In this document: positions 27,777 through 37,254 of the stretch, one piece after another
Position numbering within the stretch: position 1 is the stretch's first letter
How the letters are laid out: the number at the start of each line of letters is the position of its first letter
DNA from: Actinocorallia sp. API 0066
Lineage (GTDB): Bacteria; Actinomycetota; Actinomycetes; Streptosporangiales; Streptosporangiaceae
NCBI RefSeq assembly: GCF_020991275.1
Contig: NZ_JAJLQY010000001.1
Location: 868,001 to 932,000 of the forward strand
Length of the DNA stretch: 64,000 nucleotides
Direction: 5' to 3'
Position numbers and translations under genes: made by a program
The notes under the pieces: generated by a model
Database searches by the model: none
What the model saw: only the letters and a program-made list of their open reading frames with translations
Told to the model about the DNA's origin: nothing

Positions 27777-30031
27777 CGCGCCGGACAGGGGCCGTCCTGG
27801 CCGCCGTCGTCGTCCTGGCGTTCGGCGCGACCGCCGCCGCCGACCCGAAGACCATCGAGACCGCGACGGCGACACCGACCGCGACACCGTCCGCGACCGC
27901 CACCCCGAGCCCGTCCGCGTCGCCGTCGACGGACCCGGACGGCCCGGACGACCCGGACACCCCGGCGGAACCCACCGACCCGACCGACCCGGACGGCCCC
28001 GCCAAGCCCGAGTACCCGGGCAACACCAAGGGCAAGGTGACGCTCGACCAGTCCACCGACCTGGTCAACCAGGTCATCCGGGTGAGCTGGCGGGGGTTCA
28101 CGCCGAGCTCCGACGCGTTCCTCAGCGACAGCACCACCCACGTCGTACGCGTCTACCAGTGCCGGGGGCAGCGGCCCGAGACCGTCGCCGACTGCTACGG
28201 CTCCGGCGCCTTCACCTACCCGGACAAGCCCAAGGGCGGCGGCGTGCTGCCGGACGGGCCGACCAACGCGGTCACCGCGCTGACCGCGTCGAACGGGCGC
28301 GGCTACGCCGACATCGAGGTGCGCACCATCGCCGAGTCGGCGAGCCTCGCCTGCGACGCCGTCGACGACTGCTCGATCGTCGTCATCCCCAACGACGGCG
28401 ACCCGACCCGGCCGACCCTGGCGGGCCAGCTCGCCACCCAGGCCTACCTCGACTCCGACTGGGCCTGGGCCAACCGGATCGTCGCGCCGATCGGCTTCGC
28501 GGCCACCGCGGCGACCTGCGCGCTGGAGGACGCCGACTTCCGCATCACCGGCTCCCCCCAGGCCAAACGGCTCGTCGAACGGTGGCAGCCGGGGCTGTGC
28601 ACCTCCAAGGCGGACCTGGACGTCGACTACACCTCGCTCGGCGAGCCGCTGGCGAGGTCCAGTTTCCAGACGAACGGCACCGACGTCGCCCTGACGACCC
28701 GGCCCGAGGACACCGCGCCGTCCCGCGCGTTCGACTACGCGCCGGTCGGTATCTCCGGCATAGCCGTCGCCTACCGCGTCGACGACGCCGACACCGGCAA
28801 GCCGATCACCGGGATCAAGCTGACGCCGCGCCTGGTCGCCAAGCTCCTCACCACGTCCTACTCGATGAACGCCGCGTGCGGTCCCGGCGTGAAGGACTGC
28901 AACAAGGCGACCGACGGCAACCCGCAAGACATCTTCCAGGATCCGGAGTTCCTCAGGCTCAACGGCGAGGAGCGCTCCTGGCCGAGCATGGCGTGGCCGA
29001 CCGTCGTCTCCGGCGACAACGACCTCACCTACGAGCTGACCCGCTGGCTCGCGGCCGACCCGGAGGCCGCGGCCTTCCTCAAGGGCGCCAAGGCACCCGG
29101 CGGGATGACGGTGAACCGGAACTTCAAGGGCGCGGAGTTCCCGACGAGCGCGTTCGTGTCCCGCGACCCCGACAAGCGGTTCGTGCACGGGTTCATCCCG
29201 GTGTTCGGCCTGTCCGACGTCGCCCGCTACCTCGTGACGAACCGGGACAACAGTGAGAACTACGTCAAGGACCAGTACGGCAACTACGTGAAGACCGGGC
29301 CCTACGCCATCGGCAACCGCGGGCTGTTCGCCGTCGTCTCCACCTCCGACGCGCAGGCGCTGCGGTTCTCCTCCGCCCGGCTGCGCAACGCGGCGGGCAA
29401 GTACGTGGCGCCGACCGACGCGTCGATGACGGCGATGCTCAAGCACCTCAAGACCAACACCGACGGCGTCACCCAACTGCCCGACTACACCGCGAAGGAC
29501 CCGAAGGCGTACCCGCTGACGCACGTCCAGTACGCCGAGGTGCCCACGAACGGGGTCGAGGCGGCGAAGGCGAGCAAGATCGCGGCCTTCCTTGAGCACG
29601 CGGCCGGTCCCGGCCAGAAGGCGGGCATCAAACCCGGCACCCGGCCCGTCGGCTACGTGCCCCTGACGGCGGCGATGCGGGCGCAGACGAAGAAGGCCGC
29701 CAAGAACGTCCTCGCGCAGAAGGGCACGATCCCCGAGCCGCCGGGGGCCGCCGCGCCCGACGCCCCGGCGGAGCCCGACGCGCCGGAGCCCGTCACGCTG
29801 CCCGCGATCCAGGCGGGCGCGCCCGCGCCCATGGGCGGACGCCTGTCGGCCGACGCGGCGGCGCTGCTCGGCTGGCTGCTGCCCGCGCTGCTCGGCACCG
29901 GCATCGGCGCGGTGCTGCTCGGCCCGATCCTGTACGCGGCGGGCCGGTTCGGTCTCGCCGTCCCGGCGCTGCCGTCGCCCAGGCTGCCGCACGTGAGCCC
30001 GCGGGGCGCTGGAAGGAGGCGCAAGCCGTGA
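27773..30031 (+). CDS. Large PstS-like protein 3 with C-terminal membrane anchor
   Basis: A 752-aa exported protein. A signal peptide ending near TAAADPK is followed by a Thr/Ser/Pro-Asp linker (about residues 30-85), an N-terminal beta-rich domain with a Cys pair (VYQCRGQRP...VADCYGSG), then a binding-protein-like domain with APVGISGIAVAYRVDD and LTPRLVAKLLTTSYSM, phrases shared with actinobacterial PstS-like proteins. The C-terminus has a Pro/Ala linker, one helix (LGWLLPALLGTGIGAVLLGPIL) and a basic tail. No sorting motif is visible. It overlaps both neighbours by 4 bp. The ligand is unknown, and it may be a co-receptor rather than a transporter feeder. Confidence 0.75.
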   Translation: MTRRTGAVLAAVVVLAFGATAAADPKTIETATATPTATPSATATPSPSASPSTDPDGPDDPDTPAEPTDPTDPDGPAKPEYPGNTKGKVTLDQSTDLVNQVIRVSWRGFTPSSDAFLSDSTTHVVRVYQCRGQRPETVADCYGSGAFTYPDKPKGGGVLPDGPTNAVTALTASNGRGYADIEVRTIAESASLACDAVDDCSIVVIPNDGDPTRPTLAGQLATQAYLDSDWAWANRIVAPIGFAATAATCALEDADFRITGSPQAKRLVERWQPGLCTSKADLDVDYTSLGEPLARSSFQTNGTDVALTTRPEDTAPSRAFDYAPVGISGIAVAYRVDDADTGKPITGIKLTPRLVAKLLTTSYSMNAACGPGVKDCNKATDGNPQDIFQDPEFLRLNGEERSWPSMAWPTVVSGDNDLTYELTRWLAADPEAAAFLKGAKAPGGMTVNRNFKGAEFPTSAFVSRDPDKRFVHGFIPVFGLSDVARYLVTNRDNSENYVKDQYGNYVKTGPYAIGNRGLFAVVSTSDAQALRFSSARLRNAAGKYVAPTDASMTAMLKHLKTNTDGVTQLPDYTAKDPKAYPLTHVQYAEVPTNGVEAAKASKIAAFLEHAAGPGQKAGIKPGTRPVGYVPLTAAMRAQTKKAAKNVLAQKGTIPEPPGAAAPDAPAEPDAPEPVTLPAIQAGAPAPMGGRLSADAAALLGWLLPALLGTGIGAVLLGPILYAAGRFGLAVPALPSPRLPHVSPRGAGRRRKP

Positions 30032-30924
30032 CCGCCGTCGAAGAACTGCCCGTGGCGGAGACACCGAAGGAAACGCCGAAGGAGACGGCCGCGCCTACGC
30101 CGCCGCCCGCGAGCACCAACCTGCCGCTGCGCGCGGCGGGCGTGGCCCTCGGTCTGCTCGGTGTGTTCGTGCTCGGTTTCCTCGCCTACCTCGCGGTGCT
30201 CTCACCGCTCCAGCACGACCGCGACCAGATCACCCGCTACGCCGACTTCCGGAAGGAACTCGCCGAGGGCACCGCGCCCGTGGCCCCGCCGATCGCGGCC
30301 GGGAAGTCGGTCGCGATCCTGGAGATCCCCCGGCTCGGGCTGCGTGAGGTCGTCGTGGAGGGCACGACCTCCGCCGACCTCACGCACGGCCCCGGCCACC
30401 GCCGCGACACCCCGTTGCCCGGCCAGCCGGGCATCAGCGTGATCCTCGGCCGGGCGGGCGCGTACGGCGGCCCGTTCGGCGACCTGGGCAAACTGCACAC
30501 CGGTGACGTCATCACGGTGATCACCGGCCAGGGCCTCGCGTCCTACACCGTCAGCGGCACCGGGCCGTCGATCCTGCCGCCGGTCCCCGGGTCGTCCACG
30601 CTGGTGCTGGTGACCGCGGACAGCGGTGTCGCGCCGCGCGGGGAGGCCCTGGTGACGGCCCGGCTCACCAGCCAGCCCGTCGCGGGGAACTCCGCGGAGG
30701 CGCCGCGGATCCACCGGTCCGAGGTCGGCCTCAGCGGCGACCTCGGCGCGCTCGTCCCGCTGCTGCTGTGGGCCGAGGCGCTCCTCCTCGCGGTCGGGCT
30801 TACGACCTTCTCCTATCTGCGCTGGTCGAAGTGGCCCACCTACGTCATCTCCTCGCCCGTCCTGTTGGCGGTGCTCTGGAACATCTACGAGAGCCTCGCC
30901 CGGCTCCTCCCCAACACGCTGTGA
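30028..30924 (+). CDS. Sortase-fold membrane protein lacking catalytic Cys and His
   Basis: A 298-aa protein: cytoplasmic Pro/Thr-rich N-terminus, one membrane segment ([20 protein letters not shown], about 42-61), an extracellular sortase-like domain (about 95-215), then two C-terminal helices ([36 protein letters not shown]). Sortase landmarks are clear: [52 protein letters not shown]. At the catalytic His position, where sortases read AGHR, it has LGRA; at the TLxTC position it reads LVLVTADSG, so Cys is Ala. [11 protein letters not shown] may retain the Arg. I infer a non-enzymatic scaffold or sensor. It is coupled (GTGA) to its neighbours in the Pst-like cluster. Confidence 0.75.
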   Translation: MTAVEELPVAETPKETPKETAAPTPPPASTNLPLRAAGVALGLLGVFVLGFLAYLAVLSPLQHDRDQITRYADFRKELAEGTAPVAPPIAAGKSVAILEIPRLGLREVVVEGTTSADLTHGPGHRRDTPLPGQPGISVILGRAGAYGGPFGDLGKLHTGDVITVITGQGLASYTVSGTGPSILPPVPGSSTLVLVTADSGVAPRGEALVTARLTSQPVAGNSAEAPRIHRSEVGLSGDLGALVPLLLWAEALLLAVGLTTFSYLRWSKWPTYVISSPVLLAVLWNIYESLARLLPNTL

Positions 30925-31778
30925 AACTGGACGTGCATGACATGACCGACATGACTGACAACACGGTGATCGACAAGGTGCTGAACGCGGGTGCCGCCGC
31001 GCCGCGCGCCGGGAGCGGACTCGTCGCCACCGACGTGTCCGCCTGGTTCGGCGAGCGCAAGGTGCTCGACCGGGTCAACCTCACGATGGAACCCGGCAGG
31101 GTGACCGCGCTGATCGGCCCGTCGGGCTGCGGCAAGTCCACCTTCCTCCGGATACTCAACCGGATGCACGAGATGATCCCGTCGGCGTCGCTCGCGGGCG
31201 AGGTCGCCCTGGACGGCGCGGACATCTACGCGCAGGAACGCCGCATCACCGAGGTGCGCCGCCGCATCGGCATGGTCTTCCAGAAGCCCAACCCGTTCCC
31301 CACGATGTCGATCTACGACAACGTGACGTCCGGGCTGAAGCTCTCCGGGATGAGGGTCGCCGACAAGGACGCGCTCGTCGAGCAGTGCCTGCGCCGCGCG
31401 GGACTGTGGAAGGAGGTCGAGAAGCGGCTGCGCGCCCCCGGCGGCGCGCTGTCCGGCGGCCAGCAGCAGCGCCTGTGCATCGCGCGGTCCCTCGCGGTCG
31501 CGCCCGAGGTGCTGCTCATGGACGAGCCGTGCTCGGCCCTCGACCCCACCTCCACCCGCCGGATCGAGGAGACGATCGGCGAACTCGCCTCCGAGGTCAC
31601 GATCGTCATCGTCACCCACAACATGCAGCAGGCGCAGCGCGTGTCCGACACCTGCGCGTTCTTTCTCGCCGAACAGGACACTCCCGGGCGTATCGTGGAA
31701 TCGGGCACCACGTCGGAGATCTTCGACAGCCCGGCGGACCCCCGCACCGCCGACTACGTCAACGGCCGCTTCGGATAG
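30921..31778 (+). CDS. pstB: Phosphate-type ABC transporter ATPase PstB
   Basis: A 285-aa ATP-binding subunit energising PstC/PstA. Walker A is [12 protein letters not shown] (about residue 63), the PstB hallmark [21 protein letters not shown] is intact, the ABC signature is [15 protein letters not shown], Walker [13 protein letters not shown], and the switch His is in [13 protein letters not shown] 30921 overlaps the sortase-like gene stop (GTGA), matching the coupling seen at each preceding junction; ATG 30942 is an alternative. No phoU follows; ffh is next, 45 bp on. Confidence 0.93.
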   Translation: MKLDVHDMTDMTDNTVIDKVLNAGAAAPRAGSGLVATDVSAWFGERKVLDRVNLTMEPGRVTALIGPSGCGKSTFLRILNRMHEMIPSASLAGEVALDGADIYAQERRITEVRRRIGMVFQKPNPFPTMSIYDNVTSGLKLSGMRVADKDALVEQCLRRAGLWKEVEKRLRAPGGALSGGQQQRLCIARSLAVAPEVLLMDEPCSALDPTSTRRIEETIGELASEVTIVIVTHNMQQAQRVSDTCAFFLAEQDTPGRIVESGTTSEIFDSPADPRTADYVNGRFG

Positions 31779-31823
31779 GTAGGCTGTTCGCATTCCTTTT
31801 CCCGCGTCACGCTAGGACGGACC

Positions 31824-33368
31824 GTGTTCGAGAATCTCTCCGATCGGCTGACTTCGGTCTTCACGAACCTGCGCGGCAAGGGCAGGTTGTCGGAGTCCGA
31901 CATCAACGCCACCGCGCGGGAGATCCGGGTCGCGCTCCTGGAGGCGGACGTCGCGCTGCCCGTGGTCAAGGAGTTCGTCGAGAGCGTCAAGGAGCGGGCG
32001 CGCGGCGCCGAGGTCGCCAAGGCGCTGAACCCGGCGCAGCAGGTCGTCAAGATCGTCAACGAGGAGCTCATCGAGATCCTCGGCGGCGAGACGCGCAGGA
32101 TCCGCTTCGCGAAGACGGCGCCGACCGTCATCATGCTCGCGGGCCTGCAGGGCGCCGGTAAGACGACGCTGGCGGGCAAGCTCGCGCGCTGGCTGAAGGA
32201 GGAGGGCCACACGCCCCTCCTGGTGGCCGCCGACCTGCAGCGCCCCAACGCCGTCCAGCAGCTCCAGGTGATGGGCGAGCGGGCCGGGGTGCCGGTCTTC
32301 GCGCCCGAGCCCGGCAACGGCGTGGGCGACCCGGTGCGCGTCGCGCAGTCCTCGATCGCCGAGGCCAAGCGCGCCCTGCACGACGTCGTCATCATCGACA
32401 CCGCGGGCCGCCTGGGCATCGACCAGGAGATGATGCGGCAGGCCATCGACATCCGGCGGCACACCCAGCCGGACGAGGTCCTGTTCGTGGTGGACGCGAT
32501 GGTCGGCCAGGACGCGGTGAACACCGCGCAGGCGTTCATGGACGGCGTCGGCTTTGACGGCGTCGTGCTCACCAAGCTCGACGGCGACGCCCGCGGCGGC
32601 GCGGCCCTGTCGATCCGGCAGCTCACCGGACGTCCCATCATGTTCGCCTCGACCGGGGAGAAGCTCGAGGACTTCGACGTCTTCCACCCGGACCGCATGG
32701 CGGGCCGCATCCTGGACATGGGCGACATCCTCACCCTCATCGAGCAGGCCCAGCGCCAGTTCGACGAGGAGGAGGCGAGCCGGATGGCCGGGAAGCTGGC
32801 CGCCGGCGAGGACTTCACGCTGGACGACTTCCTCCAGCAGATGATGATGATCCAGAAGATGGGCCCGATCGGGAACCTTCTGGGCATGCTGCCCGGCATG
32901 GGCCAGATGCGGCAGCAGATCGACCAGATCGACGACCGCGACCTGGATCGGGTCGCCGCGATCATCCGCTCGATGACGCCGGGCGAGCGCGCCGAACCGA
33001 AGATCATCAACGGTTCGCGCCGCTCCCGCATCGCCAGGGGCTCGGGCACCACCGTCGGCGAGGTCAACTCGCTCGTCACCCGCTTCTTCCAGGCCCAGAA
33101 GATGATGAAGGCGATGGCCGGCGGCATGGGCATCCCCGGCATGCCGGGCACCCGCCGCAAGGCCGTCAAGCAGACCAGGCCCAAGAAGGGCAAGCAGCGC
33201 TCCGGCGACCCGCGCAAGCGCGCCCTGGGCGGCCCCCCCAGGCCCGCCGAGCCCCAGCCCGGCGCCCTCCCCCCCGCCTTCGGCGGCGGCCTCCCCACCC
33301 AACTCCCCCCCGGCTTCGAAATGCCCGACCTCGGCAACCTGGGCCACAACAAAAAGGACAAGGACTGA
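31824..33368 (+). CDS. ffh: Signal recognition particle protein Ffh
   Basis: A 514-aa SRP GTPase that binds signal sequences on ribosomes and docks at FtsY. The N/G domain has VIMLAGLQGAGKTTLAGKLA, DTAGRLGIDQEMM and TKLDGDARGGAAL. The M domain is Met-rich (QQMMMIQKMGPIGNLLGMLP and further), with the SRP-RNA-binding RRSRIARGSGTTVGEVN. A Pro/Gly/Lys-rich tail of ~60 residues follows. It starts at GTG 31824. A structured intergenic element lies between it and rpsP. Confidence 0.98.
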   Translation: MFENLSDRLTSVFTNLRGKGRLSESDINATAREIRVALLEADVALPVVKEFVESVKERARGAEVAKALNPAQQVVKIVNEELIEILGGETRRIRFAKTAPTVIMLAGLQGAGKTTLAGKLARWLKEEGHTPLLVAADLQRPNAVQQLQVMGERAGVPVFAPEPGNGVGDPVRVAQSSIAEAKRALHDVVIIDTAGRLGIDQEMMRQAIDIRRHTQPDEVLFVVDAMVGQDAVNTAQAFMDGVGFDGVVLTKLDGDARGGAALSIRQLTGRPIMFASTGEKLEDFDVFHPDRMAGRILDMGDILTLIEQAQRQFDEEEASRMAGKLAAGEDFTLDDFLQQMMMIQKMGPIGNLLGMLPGMGQMRQQIDQIDDRDLDRVAAIIRSMTPGERAEPKIINGSRRSRIARGSGTTVGEVNSLVTRFFQAQKMMKAMAGGMGIPGMPGTRRKAVKQTRPKKGKQRSGDPRKRALGGPPRPAEPQPGALPPAFGGGLPTQLPPGFEMPDLGNLGHNKKDKD

Positions 33369-33401
33369 CCAGCCGGTTCCAGGGAGCGCCGCCAGGCGCG
33401 G

Positions 33402-33457
33402 CCCGCCACCCGATCCCGGAGCGGCGGAGCCGCGACCATCGAACACAGCGTGGCGGG
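33402..33457 (+). repeat. Nested hairpin after ffh
   Basis: An outer inverted repeat, CCCGCCAC (33402-33409) with GTGGCGGG (33450-33457), encloses the perfect hairpin GCGGC-GGA-GCCGC (33421-33433) and the motif AACACAGCG (33442-33450) also found twice near 8.4 kb. A separate small hairpin GCGCC-gcca-GGCGC lies at 33386-33399. Confidence 0.5.
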
Positions 33458-33620
33458 GCTGACCAGTCTTCTGGGTCTGGCAGAATGGGCGGCTGGAAAC
33501 CCGGTACGTGAGGCGCCCTCTCTCGCCCTGACGCCCGGAGTCCATTCGAACGTACGCCGCGCTGGTCCCCACCCTTGCGGTGGTCGTTCGCCAGTTACCG
33601 AAACCGGAGTTACCACACCC

Positions 33621-34052
33621 GTGGCAGTCAAGATCAAGCTCAAGCGCCTCGGCAAGATCCGCGGCGCCCAGTACCGCATCGTCGTCGCCGACGCCCGTAC
33701 CAAGCGTGACGGTCGTGCGATCGAGGAGATCGGCAAGTACCACCCGAAGGAGGAGCCCTCGCTGATCGAGGTGAACTCCGAGCGGGTCCAGTACTGGCTG
33801 GGCGTCGGCGCGCAGCCGACCGAGTCGGTGGCGAAGCTGTTCAAGATCACTGGCGACTGGCAGAAGTTCAAGGGCCTGCCGGGCGCCGAGGGCACGCTGA
33901 AGACCGCCGAGCCCAAGACCGACAAGGGTGAGCTGTTCGCCGCCGCCGCCAAGGACGCCGCGAACCTCGACGGTGGCGCCGCCACCACCCCCAAGGCCAA
34001 GAAGAAGGCCGAGGCCAAGGACGCCGACACCGAAGCCCCGAGCGAGGACTAA
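33621..34052 (+). CDS. rpsP: Small ribosomal subunit protein bS16
   Basis: A 143-aa 30S protein. The conserved core is [38 protein letters not shown] and YHPKEEP, with [17 protein letters not shown]. It is longer than the E. coli protein (82 aa) through a Lys/Ala-rich C-terminal extension of ~55 residues, common in actinobacteria. GTG 33621 is chosen because it opens directly at the conserved VKIKL strand. The KH-domain gene begins at the very next base after its stop. Confidence 0.96.
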   Translation: MAVKIKLKRLGKIRGAQYRIVVADARTKRDGRAIEEIGKYHPKEEPSLIEVNSERVQYWLGVGAQPTESVAKLFKITGDWQKFKGLPGAEGTLKTAEPKTDKGELFAAAAKDAANLDGGAATTPKAKKKAEAKDADTEAPSED

Positions 34053-34295
34053 GTGCTCGAAGAAGCGCTCGAGCATCTGGTCCGCGGCATCGTCGATCAC
34101 CCCGACGAGGTTCAGGTGGGCGCCAAGCGGATCCGCGGTGGCCGGGTCCTGGAGGTGCGCGTGCATCCTGAGGACCTCGGCAAGGTCATCGGCCGGAGCG
34201 GGCGTACCGCCAAGGCTCTCCGTACGGTGATGGGCGCCCTGTCGGGCGGCCGTTACGTGCGGGTCGACCTGCTCGACGTGAACGAGGTCCGCTGA
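34053..34295 (+). CDS. khpA: KH-domain RNA-binding protein KhpA
   Basis: An 80-aa single KH domain protein. It reads MLEEALEHLVRGIVDHPDEV, then the GxxG loop in VIGRSGRTAKALRTVM (about residues 45-60). KhpA proteins bind RNA, often with KhpB, and influence ribosome and cell-division genes. It starts at GTG 34053, immediately after the rpsP stop, and rimM follows after 3 bp: the conserved rpsP-khpA-rimM-trmD-rplS operon. Confidence 0.93.
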   Translation: MLEEALEHLVRGIVDHPDEVQVGAKRIRGGRVLEVRVHPEDLGKVIGRSGRTAKALRTVMGALSGGRYVRVDLLDVNEVR

Positions 34296-34298
34296 CCT

Positions 34299-34799
34299 GT
34301 GCAGCTGGTAGTGGGCCGCATCGGCAAGCCGCACGGGATCCGGGGCGACGTCACGGTCGACGTCCGCACCGACGACGTCGACGCCCGGTTCGCGCCGGGC
34401 ACGGCGCTCGTCACGGATCCCGTGTCGGCCGGTCCGCTGACGGTTTCTTCCGCCAAATGGCACAGCGGCCGCCTCATCGTCCGTTTTGAGGGTGTCGCCG
34501 ACCGGAACCGCGCGGAGGAGTTGCGCGGTATCTGGCTGGTGATCGACTCCTCCGAGATCGTCCCGTCGGCCGATCCCGACGACTTCCACGACCAGCAGCT
34601 CATCGGGCTGAGGGTCGTCACCACGTCCGGCGAGGAGATCGGCACGGTCGCCGACATCCTGCACCACGCGCAGGAGCTCGTGGTGGTGGACACCCCGACC
34701 GGTGAGCGGTATGTCCCGTTCGTCGCGGCGCTCGTCCCCGAGGTGGACCTGGCCGGCGGGCGGATGGTCGTGGACCCGCCCGGCGGGCTCTTCGACTAG
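34299..34799 (+). CDS. rimM: Ribosome maturation factor RimM
   Basis: A 166-aa 30S assembly factor binding uS19. The N-terminal RimM domain starts MQLVVGRIGKPHGIRGDVTV; the C-terminal PRC barrel has DDFHDQQLIGLRVVTTSGEEIG and ends VDLAGGRMVVDPPGGLFD. The length is typical. GTG 34299 lies 3 bp after khpA. trmD follows by 13 bp. Confidence 0.96.
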   Translation: MQLVVGRIGKPHGIRGDVTVDVRTDDVDARFAPGTALVTDPVSAGPLTVSSAKWHSGRLIVRFEGVADRNRAEELRGIWLVIDSSEIVPSADPDDFHDQQLIGLRVVTTSGEEIGTVADILHHAQELVVVDTPTGERYVPFVAALVPEVDLAGGRMVVDPPGGLFD

Positions 34800-34812
34800 C
34801 CCCCCGGAACCC

Positions 34813-35589
34813 ATGCGCTTCGACGTCATCACGATCTTCCCCGAGTACTTCTCGCCCCTGTCCGCCTCCCTTCTGGGGAAGGCCGCTGACAAGGGGCTGC
34901 TTTCGTTCGGCGTGCACGATCTGCGTGACTGGGCGTATGACAGGCACCGCACCGTGGACGACACCCCTTACGGGGGCGGCCCCGGCATGGTCATGAAGCC
35001 CGGCCCCTGGGGTGAGGCCCTGGACGACGTCCTGACGCCGGAGAGCCGACTGGTGGTGCCGACCCCGTCAGGCAGGCCGTTCACTCAGGCCGTCGCGGGT
35101 GAACTGGCCACCGCGTCCCACCTTGTGTTCGCGTGTGGACGGTACGAGGGCATCGATTCGCGCGTCATGGCCCACTACCGGGACGTCGTGCCGGTCGAGG
35201 AACTCAGCATCGGCGACTACGTCCTGGCGGGCGGGGAGGTCGCCGTCCTGGTGATGGTCGAGGCCGTCTCCCGGCTTGTCCCCGGAGTCCTGGGCAACGC
35301 CGAGTCCGTCTCGGACGACTCCTTCGCTCCCGGCCGTATGGAGACCCTCGTGGAGGGGCCCGTCTACACCAAGCCGCCTGTGTGGCGCGGCTTGGACGTC
35401 CCTGCGGTGCTGAAGTCCGGGCACCACGGGAGGATCGCGCGCTGGCGGCGCGACGAGGCCCTCCGTAGGACGGCCGAGTCGCGTCCCGACCTGCTGGCGC
35501 GGATGGACCCCGAGTCGCTCGACAAGCACGACAGGGCGGTCCTGGACACGATCGATTTGGAGCGCCACCCGGGGGATGTGGCAGACTAG
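34813..35589 (+). CDS. trmD: tRNA (guanine37-N1)-methyltransferase TrmD
   Basis: A 258-aa SPOUT methyltransferase adding m1G37 to tRNAs to prevent frameshifting. It begins [16 protein letters not shown]; the trefoil knot shows [18 protein letters not shown] and [37 protein letters not shown] is the conserved substrate loop. The length is normal. ATG 34813 stands directly before the conserved RFDVxTxFP strand. A 103-bp gap separates it from rplS. Confidence 0.97.
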   Translation: MRFDVITIFPEYFSPLSASLLGKAADKGLLSFGVHDLRDWAYDRHRTVDDTPYGGGPGMVMKPGPWGEALDDVLTPESRLVVPTPSGRPFTQAVAGELATASHLVFACGRYEGIDSRVMAHYRDVVPVEELSIGDYVLAGGEVAVLVMVEAVSRLVPGVLGNAESVSDDSFAPGRMETLVEGPVYTKPPVWRGLDVPAVLKSGHHGRIARWRRDEALRRTAESRPDLLARMDPESLDKHDRAVLDTIDLERHPGDVAD

Positions 35590-35692
35590 TGCGGTCGCGC
35601 GCCTTCGCGCGAGCAGCCATATCCCCGCACCTGACGCCCCCATCTCCGCTTCCTGGGGCCTCTCCGGTCCGGGCCAGTCAGCAAGGACAGCC

Positions 35693-36046
35693 ATGCACAC
35701 CCTGATCCAGGAGATCGAGAAGGCCGCGCTGCGGTCGGACCTTCCGGAGTTCCGCCCCGGCGACACCGTCAAGGTGCACGTGCGGATCACCGAGGGCAAG
35801 GTCAGCCGTATCCAGCTCTTCGAGGGCGTCGTGATCCGTCGTCAGGGCGGCGGCGCGCGGGAGACCTTCACCGTCCGCAAGGTCAGCAAGGGCGGCTACG
35901 GCGTCGAGCGGACCTTCCCGCTCAACCTGCCCGCCATCGAGAAGCTCGAGGTCACCATCCGCGGTGACGTGCGGCGCGCCAAGCTCTACTACCTGCGCAA
36001 CCTGCGCGGTAAGGCCGCCCGCATCAAGGAGAAGCGCGACTTCTAG
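35693..36046 (+). CDS. rplS: Large ribosomal subunit protein bL19
   Basis: A 117-aa 50S protein at the 30S interface. [20 protein letters not shown] is followed by [20 protein letters not shown] and [20 protein letters not shown]; it ends [18 protein letters not shown]. It begins at ATG 35693 with AAGGACAG just upstream. It closes the rpsP operon and is followed by the 18-bp-stem structured repeat at 36075-36132. Confidence 0.97.
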   Translation: MHTLIQEIEKAALRSDLPEFRPGDTVKVHVRITEGKVSRIQLFEGVVIRRQGGGARETFTVRKVSKGGYGVERTFPLNLPAIEKLEVTIRGDVRRAKLYYLRNLRGKAARIKEKRDF

Positions 36047-36074
36047 TCGACGCCCCCACGCCTTTTCCACGCCC

Positions 36075-36132
36075 GGCCCGGGGTCGGCCGCTCCCGACGA
36101 AGTCGGGCTCGCAAAGCGGTCGGCCCCGGGCC
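36075..36132 (+). terminator. Nested-hairpin repeat / terminator after rplS
   Basis: An 18-bp outer stem (36075-36092 with 36115-36132; 16 Watson-Crick and 2 G-U pairs) surrounds CCCGAC-GAA-GTCGGG plus CTCGCAA. The inner part is nearly identical to that at 8397-8419 after coaD, while the outer stem differs in sequence. It lies 28 bp after the rplS stop, before lepB. Confidence 0.65.
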
Positions 36133-36252
36133 GTAGCAATGCAGCCCGTGTTCTTCGCGGGGCGGGCGTTCGGCGTTCTTGGCCCGTCCCTGACCCGGTC
36201 ATGGCACCGGCGCGCGGACCCGTCCGGCGCGCGGCGCTAGGCTCGACCCCTG

Positions 36253-37146
36253 ATGAGCGACGAAGAACCAGGGCCGACCGCGTCCGGGGAGGAGCGAAGG
36301 CCGGTGCGTTCCGACACCGACGGCGTCACCGCAGGCGAAGGCGAGGAGACCGAGGGGTCCGAGGCCCCCGCCGAGGAGAGGAGGCGCGGCGCCTTCTGGA
36401 AGGAGCTGCCCGTCCTCATCGGCGTGGCGCTCGTCCTCGCGCTGGTGATCAAGACGTTCGTCGTCCAGGCGTTCTACATCCCCTCGGCGTCGATGGAGTC
36501 CACCCTCCAGATCGGCGACCGGGTGCTGGTCAACAAGCTCGTCTACAAGACGCGGCCGGTCGCGCGCGGCGACATCGTCGTCTTCAACGGCCTCGACAGC
36601 TGGGACCCCGAGGTGCAGGTCGCCGAGCCCGCCAACCCCGTCCAGCGGGCGCTGCGGGCCGTGGGGACGGCGTTCGGCGTCGTCCCGGGGGAGAAGGACT
36701 ACATCAAGCGCGTCGTCGGGATCCCCGGCGACCACGTGGTGTGCTGCGACGCCCAGACAGGGCGGATCACCATCAACGGGACGCCGCTGGACGAAAGCGC
36801 CTACCTGTACCGGGATCCCGGCTCGGGGGAGCAGAACGCGCCGTCCACGCAGAAGTTCGACGTCGTCGTGCCGCCCGGAAGGCTGTGGGTCATGGGCGAC
36901 CACCGGAAGGTGTCCTGGGATTCGCGCGGGCACCAGGCCGATCCCGGCAGCGGCACCATCCCGGTGAGCAGCGTCATCGGACGCGCGTTCGTCGTCGTCT
37001 GGCCGGTGAGCCACTGGCAGATCCTTGGAATCCCGTCCGCCTATGCGCGGATGAGCGGCACGTCGGCGGCCCCGGCGGGCCCGTCCGGCGGCGGGGTCGC
37101 GGCCGTGGCCGCGCTGCCCTTCCTGCTGCCGCTCAGGCGGTTCTGA
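36253..37146 (+). CDS. lepB: Type I signal peptidase LepB
   Basis: A 297-aa membrane serine protease cleaving Sec/Tat signal peptides. A ~50-residue acidic cytoplasmic N-terminus precedes one membrane helix (LPVLIGVALVLALVIKTFVV, about 53-72). The catalytic Ser is in FYIPSASMESTL and the general-base Lys in DYIKRVVGIPGD; box E is VMGDHRKVSWDSR. A second hydrophobic C-terminal stretch (GGGVAAVAALPFLLPL) may anchor the tail. ATG 36253 begins MSDEEPGP. This is one of the usual actinobacterial lepB positions after rplS. Confidence 0.95.
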   Translation: MSDEEPGPTASGEERRPVRSDTDGVTAGEGEETEGSEAPAEERRRGAFWKELPVLIGVALVLALVIKTFVVQAFYIPSASMESTLQIGDRVLVNKLVYKTRPVARGDIVVFNGLDSWDPEVQVAEPANPVQRALRAVGTAFGVVPGEKDYIKRVVGIPGDHVVCCDAQTGRITINGTPLDESAYLYRDPGSGEQNAPSTQKFDVVVPPGRLWVMGDHRKVSWDSRGHQADPGSGTIPVSSVIGRAFVVVWPVSHWQILGIPSAYARMSGTSAAPAGPSGGGVAAVAALPFLLPLRRF

Positions 37147-37254
37147 GCGGGCGTCGCGGGCTTTCCGGTCCCGTGACCCGATCCACACCGCACGATGCGG
37201 GGGATCTCGCCGGGCATTGGGTGGATGTCCCCCGGTGGGCGTAAGGTTCCGGGT

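Noticed and set aside
27560-30031. LPXTG-type sorting signals for the sortase-like protein
   Set aside because: Read residue by residue, neither anchored PstS-like protein has LPXTG, LAXTG or similar before its C-terminal helix.
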